Notes under the pieces: generated by a model | Seen by the model: the letters and a program-made list of their open reading frames with translations, nothing else | What the model was told of the DNA's origin: nothing | Database searches by the model: none | Assembly: GCA_017617475.1 (NCBI GenBank) | Contig: JAFZWC010000057.1 | Coordinates: 1 to 64,000 of the forward strand | Direction of reading: 5' to 3' | Source of the DNA: Bacteroidales bacterium | Lineage (GTDB): Bacteria > Bacteroidota > Bacteroidia > Bacteroidales > UBA932 | DNA length: 64,000 nucleotides | Translations under genes and position numbers: made by a program | In this document: positions 1-9,079 of the stretch, one piece after another | Numbering within the stretch: position 1 is the first letter of the stretch | How the letters are laid out: each line of letters starts with the position of its first letter

Positions 1-111
1 AACCTGCGTGACAACACACGGACCAGCCTCAACGACAGTGCACGGGATATTCTTCCCGTCGGCACCGAAGACGGAAATCATTCCGACTTTCTTTCCAATT
101 AAACCAGGCAT
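1..111 (-). CDS. rplC: 50S ribosomal protein L3, N-terminal part (runs off the left edge)
   Basis: Reading the minus strand from the ATG at 111 gives 37 residues beginning [20 protein letters not shown] and continuing through an [10 protein letters not shown] segment, the conserved N-terminus of Bacteroidota L3. L3 is a primary 23S rRNA-binding protein near the peptidyl-transferase centre. The rest lies outside the window. A good promoter (185-214) stands directly upstream. Unusually, rpsJ (S10), which normally precedes rplC in the S10 operon, is absent: the next gene to the right is a divergent TonB receptor. Confidence 0.9.
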   Translation of the reverse strand, partial: MPGLIGKKVGMISVFGADGKNIPCTVVEAGPCVVTQV

Positions 112-184
112 TGGTGTTTGTTAATTAATTGTTACTTAATGCTTTAACACGCATTGGAGGCCACGTGGGCACAATTGCGGACCG

Positions 185-214
185 CAAAGATACGACTAAT
201 TTCTTGATTCTCAA
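185..214 (-). promoter_or_regulatory. Bacteroidota-type promoter for rplC
   Basis: On the minus strand TTG (212-214) is followed after exactly 19 nt by TATCTTTG (185-192), matching the TTG-N19/20-TAnnTTTG promoter form. The predicted leader before the rplC ATG at 111 is about 70 nt. This suggests the ribosomal protein operon starts here with rplC rather than with rpsJ. Confidence 0.7.
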
Positions 215-255
215 AAAATTTTCAACAGTTTTATGAACAACTTCGAGAGTTTTTT

Positions 256-263
256 TATCTTTG
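256..263 (+). promoter_or_regulatory. Possible -7 box for the TonB receptor operon
   Basis: TATCTTTG lies about 80 nt upstream of the receptor ATG at 344, with a T-rich stretch but no clear TTG -33 element. A second TAnnTTTG match, TACCTTTG at 318-325, is closer but leaves almost no leader. Which one is used cannot be decided from sequence. Confidence 0.4.
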
Positions 264-343
264 CATTCCGGTACAGAATACCAACAATTTGGTATTTCCC
301 AAAACGGCAAAAGCCTGTACCTTTGCCACCGGAAATGGAACCT

Positions 344-3316
344 ATGAAAAAACTTTGGACAAGTCTGATGCTGGTCCTTGTCACCGCGGTGGCATCGGCC
401 CAGACCCATAGTTTCAGCGGACGGGTCCTGGAAAAGAAAACCGGAGAGCCCGTTGAATACGCCACCGTCCTCGTCGAGGGTACGGAGCAGTGGGCCGTTA
501 CAGACACCCAGGGCAAATTCACCATCCCCAATATCCCCGTCCAGAGCAGCACCGTCACCGTCTCCAGCCTGGGCTATGTGAGCATCTCCCGGGAACTCAG
601 TTTTAACAGGGACATCAAGGATTACCGCTTTCTGATGGAGGAGGACAACCTGATGCTGGAAAGCGCCGTGGTCACCGCCAAGGAAAAGGAAAACGCGGCC
701 ACCACCTCCCGTACCATAGATAAAACCGCCCTGGATCACGTTCAGATCATGAATGTGGGAGATATCTCCAGCCTTCTTCCCGGCGGTGTGACGGTAGACA
801 ACAACCTGGTCACCAGCCGGCAGTTCAACATCCGTGCGGGCGGCGCCTCGGAAAGCGGCAACGCCTCGTTCGGAACCGCCGTGGAAGTGGATGGCGTGCG
901 CCTTTCCAACAACGCCTCCTACCTGGACTTCCAGCAGAACGGCGCCAAGGGCGTCACCACCAACAGCATAGCCTCCTCCAACGTGGAATCCGTGGAGGTA
1001 ATCACCGGCGTCCCCTCCGTGGAATACGGAGACATGGGCTCCGGCATTGTCAAGATCAATACCAAGAAGGGAAAGACCCCCTGGACCGTAACTCTCTCCA
1101 CCAGCCCCAAGACCAAGCAGGCCTCCTTCAGCAAGGGTTTCGGCCTGGGCAAAACCCGGCGCGGGGCCTCCCTGGGCGTTCTCAACACCAGTGCCGAGTA
1201 CACCCGCTCGGTGGGGGACGCCATGTCGCCTTACACCTCTTACGACCGCAAGCAGTTCTCGCTCCAGTACAGCAACACCCTTCCCGGCGGCGGTCATCCG
1301 CTGCGCATTTCGGCCGGCATTACCGGCAACCTGGGCGGCCTGGACGACAAGGCCGATCCGGACAAACTGGTGGGCACCTTCGTCACCACGCGGGACAACG
1401 CCCTCAGGGCCAACCTCAGTGCCAGCTGGCTGCTGAGCCTGCCGTGGATCACCAACCTGGAGCTGCAGGCTTCCGGCTCGCTGGGAGACCACCTCTCCCG
1501 CGAAAACAAGAATTATCTTCAGGCGGTGAGCGATATTGCCCTTCACACGCGCGAGCCAGGTTATTATATGTCGGCCCCTTATTCCCCGGGCGCCGCCAAC
1601 GATGTGGTGATGATTCCCCCGGGCAACCGTTTCAACATTCTAGCAACCGACGACAGACCCGTCACCGCCAAGGTAAACCTCAAAGCCAACTGGGCTTCGC
1701 ACATCGGCCGGGCGGGCAACAAACTCAAAGTGGGCGCCGACTGGAACTACGACTACAATCTGGGCGTTGGCACCTATACGGAAGACCTCTCCACCGCCCC
1801 CTCCTTCCGCGAATACCGCTATTGCGACAATCCGGCCATGCACAATATCGGCCTGTATATAGAGGATAACCTGATGCTGCCGATGGGGAAAGGACGCCTG
1901 AACCTGGTGGCCGGCCTGAGATCCGACAACACCATCATCCGCGGATCGGCCTATGGCCTCACCTCCAGCCTGTCCCCGCGCTTCAACGTGAAATACACTG
2001 TGTTTGACGGGACGGGGCGCGCCAACAAGTTCCTTCGGGAGCTCTCCTTCCGCGCCAGCTGGGGCGTAGCCGTGAAACAGCCCTCTTTCTCCATTCTCTA
2101 CCCCACGCCGTCCTACCTGGACGTGAATGTTTTCACTTCCACCGCATCGGCCGACAATACCGTGTACCGCGCCTATTACGTTAACCCGCGCACCCTTCAG
2201 TACAACGCCTCCCTCCGCTGGCAGCGCAACCAGCAGGCCGAAGTGGGCGCGGAAGCCAACCTGGGTGGCGTAAAGCTGTCCCTCACCGGCTACTTTAACC
2301 GTACCCTGGACGCTTACAAGCTCTATGCGGGCTACGTGCGCTTTACCTATAATTATACCAGCACGGCCGCCGTGCAGGGCTTGGACATTCCCGCCCAGAA
2401 CCGCGTATATACGGTGGATCCCGCATCGGGTATGGTAACGGTGCAAGACCGCAGCGGCGCACTTCCCGGCCAGACCGTGGCCACGCAGGAGCGCAAGCAG
2501 CTCATCTCCAGTACCCAGGCGGGCAACGCTTCGGGCCCCATCACCCGCGGCGGCGTGGAATGGGTGGCCGAATTCCCCAGGATTGAAGTCATCGGCACAT
2601 CCATCCGCATCGACGGCAGTTTCTACGCCTACCGCTCCTTCAACACGGACACGGAGGCTTACAGCCCATCTTCCACCACCGGCGCCAACGGGGAACCTTA
2701 CCGGTACATCGGATATTATTATGGTGGCAACAGCGCTTCCAACGGCAGCGAAACGCGCACCGTCCGAAACAACATCACCTTCATTACGCACATTCCCAAG
2801 GTGAGGATGATCCTGTCCCTCAAGCTGGAATCCACCCTCCAGCGCTATTCCCATTCCCTGAGCTTCCGCGAAGGGCAAACCCGCACCTATGTGCTTCCGG
2901 AGCACAGCAACCTCCTGGGCTACGACCCTTCGGCCTCCATCTACGACGGAGACTCCTACGGGGTCACTTTCCCGGATTATTACGAGAGCTACGAGCAGCC
3001 CGGAGAGAAGATTCCTTTCATGGAGCGCTTCCGCTGGGCAAAGGAGAACGACCCCGCCCTCTACGCCGACCTGGCCAAACTGGCGGTGACCACATCCTAC
3101 CTGTATACGTTTGCCAAAGATTACATCACCCCTTATTTCAGCGCCAATGTGAGCGTGACCAAGGAAATCGGCGACTGGGCGTCCCTCTCGTTCTACGCCA
3201 ACAATTTCTTCAACAACATGGGGCAGGTCTATTCTACCAAAACCAAGAATTACAGCTCCGTGAGTTCCTATATTCCCAATTTCTACTATGGTCTCACCCT
3301 CAGAATAAAATTTTAA
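344..3316 (+). CDS. TonB-dependent outer-membrane receptor with carboxypeptidase-regulatory-like N-domain
   Basis: A 990-residue outer-membrane receptor. The ATG at 344 is chosen because it opens a clean signal peptide (MKKLWTSLMLVLVTAVASAQ); in-frame ATGs at 335 and 233 only add residues before it. After the signal come a CarboxypepD_reg-like beta domain (about residues 22-105), a plug domain (about 110-240, with the VEVITGVPSVEYGDMGSGIV segment typical of plugs) and a long C-terminal barrel ending in an aromatic-rich strand (NFYYGLTLRIKF). Such receptors import large or scarce substrates using TonB energy. There is no SusD partner; instead a DUF4876 lipoprotein, a DUF6850 barrel and an S46 peptidase follow closely, so the cargo is unknown and may be peptide-related. 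Confidence 0.88.
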   Translation: MKKLWTSLMLVLVTAVASAQTHSFSGRVLEKKTGEPVEYATVLVEGTEQWAVTDTQGKFTIPNIPVQSSTVTVSSLGYVSISRELSFNRDIKDYRFLMEEDNLMLESAVVTAKEKENAATTSRTIDKTALDHVQIMNVGDISSLLPGGVTVDNNLVTSRQFNIRAGGASESGNASFGTAVEVDGVRLSNNASYLDFQQNGAKGVTTNSIASSNVESVEVITGVPSVEYGDMGSGIVKINTKKGKTPWTVTLSTSPKTKQASFSKGFGLGKTRRGASLGVLNTSAEYTRSVGDAMSPYTSYDRKQFSLQYSNTLPGGGHPLRISAGITGNLGGLDDKADPDKLVGTFVTTRDNALRANLSASWLLSLPWITNLELQASGSLGDHLSRENKNYLQAVSDIALHTREPGYYMSAPYSPGAANDVVMIPPGNRFNILATDDRPVTAKVNLKANWASHIGRAGNKLKVGADWNYDYNLGVGTYTEDLSTAPSFREYRYCDNPAMHNIGLYIEDNLMLPMGKGRLNLVAGLRSDNTIIRGSAYGLTSSLSPRFNVKYTVFDGTGRANKFLRELSFRASWGVAVKQPSFSILYPTPSYLDVNVFTSTASADNTVYRAYYVNPRTLQYNASLRWQRNQQAEVGAEANLGGVKLSLTGYFNRTLDAYKLYAGYVRFTYNYTSTAAVQGLDIPAQNRVYTVDPASGMVTVQDRSGALPGQTVATQERKQLISSTQAGNASGPITRGGVEWVAEFPRIEVIGTSIRIDGSFYAYRSFNTDTEAYSPSSTTGANGEPYRYIGYYYGGNSASNGSETRTVRNNITFITHIPKVRMILSLKLESTLQRYSHSLSFREGQTRTYVLPEHSNLLGYDPSASIYDGDSYGVTFPDYYESYEQPGEKIPFMERFRWAKENDPALYADLAKLAVTTSYLYTFAKDYITPYFSANVSVTKEIGDWASLSFYANNFFNNMGQVYSTKTKNYSSVSSYIPNFYYGLTLRIKF

Positions 3317-3329
3317 ACTCCCCAATACA

Positions 3330-4652
3330 ATGAAAAAGTGTTTCGTCATTCTTTATGCTGCGGCCATTGCCCTTCTGGCCGCCTGCAACCCGAACAAAGA
3401 AGCCCAGCCCGTAACCGTGGGCATTCAGCTCATGTGCGACAACGAGCCCTTCACCGTGGCCGACATTAAGGTCACCTTACAGGACGCCGCCGGCAGCTAT
3501 TCCCTTGAGAACGCCACCGACGCCTCCGGTCTGGCCCAGTTTACCCTTAAACCCGGCGCCTACTCCGCTATTTGCACCTATGTGACAAGCGACAACGGTC
3601 AGCGGCTGGCCTACAACGGCGCTATAGCCACCTTTACCGTATTGGAAAACACCCCGGGCACGTTTGACCTGAACCTGCAGTACGTGATTTCCCAGCAGAT
3701 TGTGGTGAAGGAACTGTACTTCGGCGGCTGCAACAACCCTGAAACCAACAAGGGCTACAACAACGACTCCTACCTGGTCCTGTACAACAACTCCGACGTG
3801 GACGCCGATGCCAGCAATGTGGTCGTCGGCTTCCTGGCCCCGTACAACAGCTTCGGCACCAACAAGTTCATGGGAGCCGACGGCACCCTGAGCTACGAGA
3901 AGGACAGCTGGATTCCCGCCTACGGCGCCATCTGGTGGTTCACCGCTCCGGTAACCATTCCCGCCTACTCGCAGATTGTGGTGGCCCTCTTCGGCGCCAT
4001 TGACCATTCGGCCACCGTTTCCACTTCCGTGAACCTGAGCAATTCTTCCTATTACTGGATGTCCAACTCCGACGTGGCCCAATACACCAACGCCAAGTAC
4101 ACGGCCGTGGAAGCCATCCCCACCACCCAGTATCTGAGCTGCCTGCCCTTCACGCAGGGCAACGCCTGGGCCCTTTCCAACAGCTCGCCCGCCCTGTTCA
4201 TCGGCAACGCGCCTCAGGACCAGGTCAAGGCCGTCTGCGCCGACACCGAACAATACGACCATACCATGGGTGACAAGCCCGCCTTCAATGTGGTTAAATT
4301 CCCCAAGGCCAACGTAATCGGCGCTCTGGAGGTCTTTTCCCAGCCCAATCTGGAAAAGAGCGCTCCCCGCTTCCCGGCCGACATCAACACCGGCTACGTG
4401 GCCGTTACCAACAACCAGGGTTACTCCGTATACCGCAACGTAGACAAGGCTGCAACCGAAGCCCTGAAGGAGAACGAAGGCAAGCTCGTCTATAACTACG
4501 CCCTGGGAACCACCGACGTTGAAGGCACCACCGACCCGTCCGGCATTGACGCCGAGGCCTCCATTGCCAACGGCGCCCACATCCTCTATTCCCAGACGGG
4601 CAGCACCACCAACGATTTCCACCAGCGCAAAACCGCTTCCCTGAAGAAGTAA
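3330..4652 (+). CDS. DUF4876-family lipoprotein
   Basis: 440 residues with a lipoprotein signal: a hydrophobic segment followed by the lipobox LAAC, lipidated Cys at residue 19. The N-terminal third resembles an Ig-like/carboxypeptidase-regulatory fold (ATDASGLAQFTLKPGAYSA), and the middle carries a Tyr/Asn-rich region with YLVLYNNSDVDADASN. I recognise the overall pattern as DUF4876, a Bacteroidota family of unknown function usually coded beside a TonB receptor. It starts 13 nt after the receptor stop and 4 nt before the next gene, so it is surely co-transcribed. A surface-exposed substrate-binding role for the receptor is an inference from position only. Confidence 0.8.
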   Translation: MKKCFVILYAAAIALLAACNPNKEAQPVTVGIQLMCDNEPFTVADIKVTLQDAAGSYSLENATDASGLAQFTLKPGAYSAICTYVTSDNGQRLAYNGAIATFTVLENTPGTFDLNLQYVISQQIVVKELYFGGCNNPETNKGYNNDSYLVLYNNSDVDADASNVVVGFLAPYNSFGTNKFMGADGTLSYEKDSWIPAYGAIWWFTAPVTIPAYSQIVVALFGAIDHSATVSTSVNLSNSSYYWMSNSDVAQYTNAKYTAVEAIPTTQYLSCLPFTQGNAWALSNSSPALFIGNAPQDQVKAVCADTEQYDHTMGDKPAFNVVKFPKANVIGALEVFSQPNLEKSAPRFPADINTGYVAVTNNQGYSVYRNVDKAATEALKENEGKLVYNYALGTTDVEGTTDPSGIDAEASIANGAHILYSQTGSTTNDFHQRKTASLKK

Positions 4653-4656
4653 GCTT

Positions 4657-6237
4657 ATGAGTTTCCGCAGCACACTGGCCTGCCTCGTCCTGGTTGCATC
4701 CGCCTTTTCGGCGGCCGGCCAGGAAGGCGCGCGTGAGTACCGCTTTGCCACCCGGCTCCAACCCTCCCTGTCCTTGTCCAATCCGGCTCTGATGGACGCA
4801 TTCCAGGGCCGCCTGGGCACCATGGAGGTACAACTGCAAAAGGCAAACGGCGGGCTGGTGCCGCTTACGGAAAGTCCGGACAGCTGGCAGGCGGGCGCGG
4901 CAACGGAGTCCTTCTGGCGCGTGGCCGATAAGCTCACCTTCTTCGGCCGCATGGACTGGCAGTACTTCTCCGGAAAAGACATGGGAGCACAGGTCCTCAT
5001 GGACCCCGCCTACAATCCCGTCAACTTCCTGGAAAGCACCACCGACACCCGCGGCACCAAGCACCGGGAGCGCTACAATCTGCAAGGAGCGCTTTCCTAC
5101 CGCATCGGCAACCGCTGGGCGCTGGGTGCCAAGGTCAACTACACCAGCGCCGACCAGACCAAAATCAAGGACCCCCGCTTCTCCAACGTATGGATGGATC
5201 TGGACCTGCACGCCGGTGTGCGCTTCCAGGCCACGGAACGGCTGGTCGTGGGCGCCTCCCTTGAGTTCCGCAACACGCTGGAACAGGTAAAGGGCGGCGT
5301 CTACGGCACCACCGACCGGCAATACTTCGTCCAGACCGACAAGGGCGGCTTTCTGGGAACCATGGCCGAACTGGCCGGAGACTACAACCCCATCTCCACA
5401 TTAAACGCCCGCCCTATGGGAAACCGCTTCCTGGGTGGAGCCCTGCAGGCTGTTCTTGACGAACGCTTCGCCTCCGAGCTGTGGTTCCTGGCCCGCAGCG
5501 GCTATTATGGCCGAAAAGGCTCCTCTACCGCCACCTTCTTTGAATTTGGCGGATGGGAAGCCGGCTACCGGGGCTCCCTCCTCCTGCCCGCCGGCGATAC
5601 CCGGCTGCACCGGGTGGCCCTGGACCTCCAGGCCCAAAGCCTGGACAATAGGGAGAACAAGTTCCGCTACGTGACGCCCTCCGGGCAGAACACCGTGGTG
5701 GAATATCTGGGACAGGACCTGGTTCTGGAAAGAACCCTCCTGAACGCATCGCTGGATTACGCGTACCATACGGGAACCGACGGTTACGAGCCTTCGCTGA
5801 GCCTGGGCTTTGTCCTGGACGGCTCCTGGAGAAACCAGACCACCCACCTCTTCCCCTTCACCCGCCGGCAGCAGGTGGCCACCTTCCAGGCCGATGTCTT
5901 CGGCAAAAAGTGCTTCCCGGCCGGACGGTTCCTGCTTTCCCTGGAACTGCACGCCCTGGCGGGCGGCGGCTGGGGAAACCCGGCAGAGGATACGGTTGAC
6001 CCCTCGGCCACCAGCACCACCATCAAGAGCTTTGATACTTACCTTAACCGGCAGTTCGAATACGAAACCGCTTTCCGGGCGGGCGGGCAGCTGGGTCTAA
6101 CCCTGCGCCTTCCTCTCAAAGGCTGGGTTCCCTACCTGAGCCTCTCGGAACGCTATGTAAGTCTCTTGTCGGCCCCAATTTACCTGGAGGGGCGCGGCAG
6201 AAACATGGCCCTCGTTACCGTCGGCTGCAATTTTTAG
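4657..6237 (+). CDS. DUF6850-family outer-membrane beta-barrel protein
   Basis: 526 residues with a signal peptide (MSFRSTLACLVLVASAFSAAGQ) followed by alternating aromatic and polar segments typical of an outer-membrane barrel (for example YRIGNRWALGAKVNYTSADQ) and ending in ALVTVGCNF, a terminal aromatic as recognised by the Bam machinery. The pattern fits DUF6850 proteins that accompany DUF4876 and TonB receptors in Bacteroidota. It lies 4 nt after the DUF4876 gene and 3 nt before the peptidase gene. Substrate and function are unknown; it may form a second pore or assembly partner for the receptor complex. Confidence 0.75.
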   Translation: MSFRSTLACLVLVASAFSAAGQEGAREYRFATRLQPSLSLSNPALMDAFQGRLGTMEVQLQKANGGLVPLTESPDSWQAGAATESFWRVADKLTFFGRMDWQYFSGKDMGAQVLMDPAYNPVNFLESTTDTRGTKHRERYNLQGALSYRIGNRWALGAKVNYTSADQTKIKDPRFSNVWMDLDLHAGVRFQATERLVVGASLEFRNTLEQVKGGVYGTTDRQYFVQTDKGGFLGTMAELAGDYNPISTLNARPMGNRFLGGALQAVLDERFASELWFLARSGYYGRKGSSTATFFEFGGWEAGYRGSLLLPAGDTRLHRVALDLQAQSLDNRENKFRYVTPSGQNTVVEYLGQDLVLERTLLNASLDYAYHTGTDGYEPSLSLGFVLDGSWRNQTTHLFPFTRRQQVATFQADVFGKKCFPAGRFLLSLELHALAGGGWGNPAEDTVDPSATSTTIKSFDTYLNRQFEYETAFRAGGQLGLTLRLPLKGWVPYLSLSERYVSLLSAPIYLEGRGRNMALVTVGCNF

Positions 6238-6240
6238 ATT

Positions 6241-8271
6241 ATGAAACAATGGCTTCTCACCTTGTCGCTTGCCCTGTGCCTCCTTCCGGAAGTACGGGCC
6301 GATGAGGGTATGTGGCTCATCCAGTGCCTGGACAAGGCGCTGGAAAAGAATATGAAGGCGCGCGGTCTCAAGCTGGGCGCCCGGGAAATCTACAACGAGG
6401 AGGCCGGCGGCCTTTCGGACGCCGTGGTGTCCCTGGGCTTCTACTGCACCGGCAGCATGATCTCCGAAGACGGCCTGCTCATCACCAACCACCACTGTAC
6501 CTTCCGTCAGGTGTCCGAGCTCTCCACCCCGGAATACAATTACCTGGAAGAAGGTTTCTGGGCCCGGAACCGCGCCCAGGAGATTCCCATCAAGGGAGAG
6601 AAATTCTACTTCCTGAGGCGGGTACTGGACGTCACCGACGAAGCCCATGTTCTCCAAGACTCGCTCAAGGCCGACGGCAAGCCTTTCGGCGCCCGTCGCC
6701 TGGCCTCCCTCCTGGAACACAAGTATTCCGAAGAGTATGGGATGGAAGCCAGCCTGGAGTCCATGTGGTCCGACTCCAAGTACTATATTTGCCTGTACAA
6801 CGTGTACACGGACGTGCGCCTGGTGGGATTCCCGCCCGTAACGGTGGCGTCCTTCGGCGGAGACGAGGACAACTGGGAATGGCCCCAGCACAAGGCCGAT
6901 TTCGCCCTCTACCGCGTGTATGACCAAAACGGGGAACCCCTGCATCCGAAGCGCCACCTCCGCATTAGCCGGAAAGGGTACAAGGAAGGCGATTTCGCCA
7001 TGGTCCTGGGCTACCCCGGCGCCACCAACCGCTACGCTTCCGCTGCCGAGATGAACCAGGAGATCAACGTGGAGCGCCCCGTGGGCAACCACCTGAGAGA
7101 CCGTCAGATGGAGATTACCCGCAAGTGGATGGACGCAGACCCTTCCATCCGGATGAAGTATTCCAACTCCTTCTTCAACCTCACCAACGTGGCCGAACTG
7201 CAGAAGGGAGAACGCGAGTGCATGCTCCGCTTCGGCGTGATTCCACGCAGACAGGCCTGGGAAGAGGATTTCGGGAACGCCAGCCCGGAAAACCGGACTC
7301 TGCTGGACAGCCTCAACGCCAACTATGCCCGCGTTGCCGAATGGGAAAGGCTGAAAGTCTATTACCGGGAAACCCTGGTGCGCAGCATGCACCTGGGTCA
7401 GACCCTGATGCGTATGGGCGGTGCCGGACGGGACGGCGTGGAACACCAGCGACGGCTATTGGCCGAAGGCCTGGCCCAGACAGACCCCCGCCTGGAAAAA
7501 GAGATGCTGGCCTTCTCCCTGAAGGAATTCCTCTCCCACATGCCGGAGCGCTACCTTTCGTCCTTCCACAAAGAGCTGAAACAGCAGTTTGGAGAAGATT
7601 ACGACGCCACGGCCGCCTGGATCTGGGAGCACTCCTGCGTGGCCGATTTCGGCCGGAAGCCGGACAGCGAAGTGGTGGCCCAGTATGCAGGTCCCATTGA
7701 CGACGACGCCCTTTACCGCTATATCCGTTCCCTGAGCATTGCCGTCATCAACAAAGACCAGGACGCCGACGCCCCCAACCTGCGTGACCTTCGCCACCAG
7801 TATGTGGCGGCCCGGTATGAGTATCTTAAGCTGCGCGGTTTCCCGCAATACCCCGACGCCAACTCCACCATGCGCCTGACGTATGGCCGGGTACAATCCC
7901 TGGAGCCCTGGGACGGAGTGTATACGCACTGGCAGAGCACAGCCCGCGGCCTCAGGGAAAAGTACAACCCCCAGACCCACGACTTTGCCTATCCCCTGGC
8001 TTTCAAGGAGGCTCTGCCTCCCGCAGACTTTCCCGTGAATTTCCTTACCGACCTGGACATCACGGGGGGCAACTCCGGTTCTCCGGTGCTCAATGCCCGG
8101 GGCGAGCTCATCGGCCTGGCCTTTGACGGAAACAAGGAATCCCTGGCCGGCAACTATGAGAGCGTTCCCGGCTACAACATGTGCGTGTGCGTGGATATCC
8201 GCTACGTACTGTGGATCCTGGAACACTACGCGCACCAGGAATACGTTCTTAATGAATTGAATATCAGATAA
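6241..8271 (+). CDS. S46-family dipeptidyl-peptidase (DPP7-like)
   Basis: 676 residues with signal peptide, close to the ~700 residues of periplasmic dipeptidyl-peptidases that release N-terminal dipeptides. The catalytic His is in TNHHC (residues 82-86), the Asp lies in the GGDEDNWEWPQHKADF segment, and the Ser is residue 612 in GGNSGSPV. In this family the residue 18 positions after the Ser separates DPP7 (Gly, hydrophobic P1) from DPP11 (Arg, acidic P1). Here it is Gly in AFDGN, so DPP7-type specificity is the better guess. It is the last gene of the TonB receptor unit (3 nt gap) and is followed by a strong terminator, linking peptide trimming with uptake. Confidence 0.9.
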   Translation: MKQWLLTLSLALCLLPEVRADEGMWLIQCLDKALEKNMKARGLKLGAREIYNEEAGGLSDAVVSLGFYCTGSMISEDGLLITNHHCTFRQVSELSTPEYNYLEEGFWARNRAQEIPIKGEKFYFLRRVLDVTDEAHVLQDSLKADGKPFGARRLASLLEHKYSEEYGMEASLESMWSDSKYYICLYNVYTDVRLVGFPPVTVASFGGDEDNWEWPQHKADFALYRVYDQNGEPLHPKRHLRISRKGYKEGDFAMVLGYPGATNRYASAAEMNQEINVERPVGNHLRDRQMEITRKWMDADPSIRMKYSNSFFNLTNVAELQKGERECMLRFGVIPRRQAWEEDFGNASPENRTLLDSLNANYARVAEWERLKVYYRETLVRSMHLGQTLMRMGGAGRDGVEHQRRLLAEGLAQTDPRLEKEMLAFSLKEFLSHMPERYLSSFHKELKQQFGEDYDATAAWIWEHSCVADFGRKPDSEVVAQYAGPIDDDALYRYIRSLSIAVINKDQDADAPNLRDLRHQYVAARYEYLKLRGFPQYPDANSTMRLTYGRVQSLEPWDGVYTHWQSTARGLREKYNPQTHDFAYPLAFKEALPPADFPVNFLTDLDITGGNSGSPVLNARGELIGLAFDGNKESLAGNYESVPGYNMCVCVDIRYVLWILEHYAHQEYVLNELNIR

Positions 8272-8276
8272 ATGAA

Positions 8277-8301
8277 AAACCCTCCCAGACCGGGAGGGTT
8301 T
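8277..8301. terminator. Bidirectional intrinsic terminator
   Basis: A perfect 10-bp stem (AAACCCTCCC / GGGAGGGTTT) with a 5-nt AGACC loop, flanked by A-runs on one side and T-runs on the other. It lies between the convergent ends of the S46 peptidase and the nucleotidyltransferase-like gene and can serve both. Confidence 0.85.
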
Positions 8302-8305
8302 AATC

Positions 8306-9076
8306 TTACAGCCGTTCAATATCGGCCCAGCCGAACCTGGCAGGATATAGCCAGGCGCGGTCCGTGTGCTCCATAACGCCGTAGTCCAGGGACACCTTGG
8401 GGCATTCGGCGTAGGCGCGCTCTATGAAAGCGCGGTTTCCCAACTGGGTCTCCCAGCCCCGGAAGAGCTCTGTTACTTCGGGTGTGTACTTCTCCATCTC
8501 GGCACAGATGGTGGAGGCTTTCCAGATAAAGATACCGCTGTTCCAGAAGAATTCTCCGGTGCGCACAAAGACCTCGGCCAGTTCGGCGGAAGGCTTTTCC
8601 GTGAAGGTCTTCACCTGCAGGGGGCCGGCCATCAGATGCGCGTTGCGCCCCTCCTTCACCTGGATGTAACCGAAGTTCACATCGGCCGCCTTGGGAACGA
8701 TGCCCAGGGTCATGAGAACATCGTTTTCCTCTACATACTGGCAGGCGTCCCCAATGGTTTGGGCAAAGAGGGATTCGTCACGGATATAGAGGTCCCAGGG
8801 CGTGGCCACAATGATGGCCTCGGGGTCGCGGGCGAGCAGCGTATAGGCCGCATAGGCCATGCAGGGTGCCGTTTTGCGGGCCGCCGGTTCCACCAGCAGA
8901 TTCTCTTCCGGAAGGGAAGGGACCGTCTGGCGGGCCGTCTGGGCGAAGCGGTCCAAAGTAATGACAAGGATATGGCTTTCCGGAAGGAAGCGGTTGAATC
9001 GGTCGAAGGTCATCTTGAGCTGGTCGGGCGTACCCGAACCGTCCGCCATGATGACGCAATAACGATGTAAATCCAT
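8306..9076 (-). CDS. Degenerate mannose-1-phosphate guanylyltransferase-like protein
   Basis: 256 residues with clear similarity to the middle of mannose-1-phosphate guanylyltransferase: EPAARKTAPCMAYAAY, TLGIVPKAADVNFGYIQVKE, KTFTEKPSAELAEVFV, GEFFWNSGIFIWKA and VSLDYGVMEHTD. The N-terminus reads YCVIMADGSGTPDQLKMTFD, where active enzymes have the GGxGxR...P...PKQ loop plus about 20 more residues; that signature is deleted. The usual PSDH is PWDL. The protein stops at FGWADIERL, where enzymes continue through GTW for some 100 residues. It is the last gene of the cdaA-mutS2-yraN operon (3 nt after yraN) and has an intact frame, so it is a shortened family member, perhaps a non-catalytic binding protein. 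Confidence 0.7.
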   Translation of the reverse strand: MDLHRYCVIMADGSGTPDQLKMTFDRFNRFLPESHILVITLDRFAQTARQTVPSLPEENLLVEPAARKTAPCMAYAAYTLLARDPEAIIVATPWDLYIRDESLFAQTIGDACQYVEENDVLMTLGIVPKAADVNFGYIQVKEGRNAHLMAGPLQVKTFTEKPSAELAEVFVRTGEFFWNSGIFIWKASTICAEMEKYTPEVTELFRGWETQLGNRAFIERAYAECPKVSLDYGVMEHTDRAWLYPARFGWADIERL

Positions 9077-9079
9077 AAA

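Noticed and set aside
125..1546. Long open frames opposite real genes (this one, 1640-3349, 32868-35063, 40851-43016, 45903-48209 and others)
   Set aside because: They lie antisense to well-supported genes, have Gly/His/Val-rich or Arg/Pro-rich composition expected from GC-rich third positions, and show no domain.
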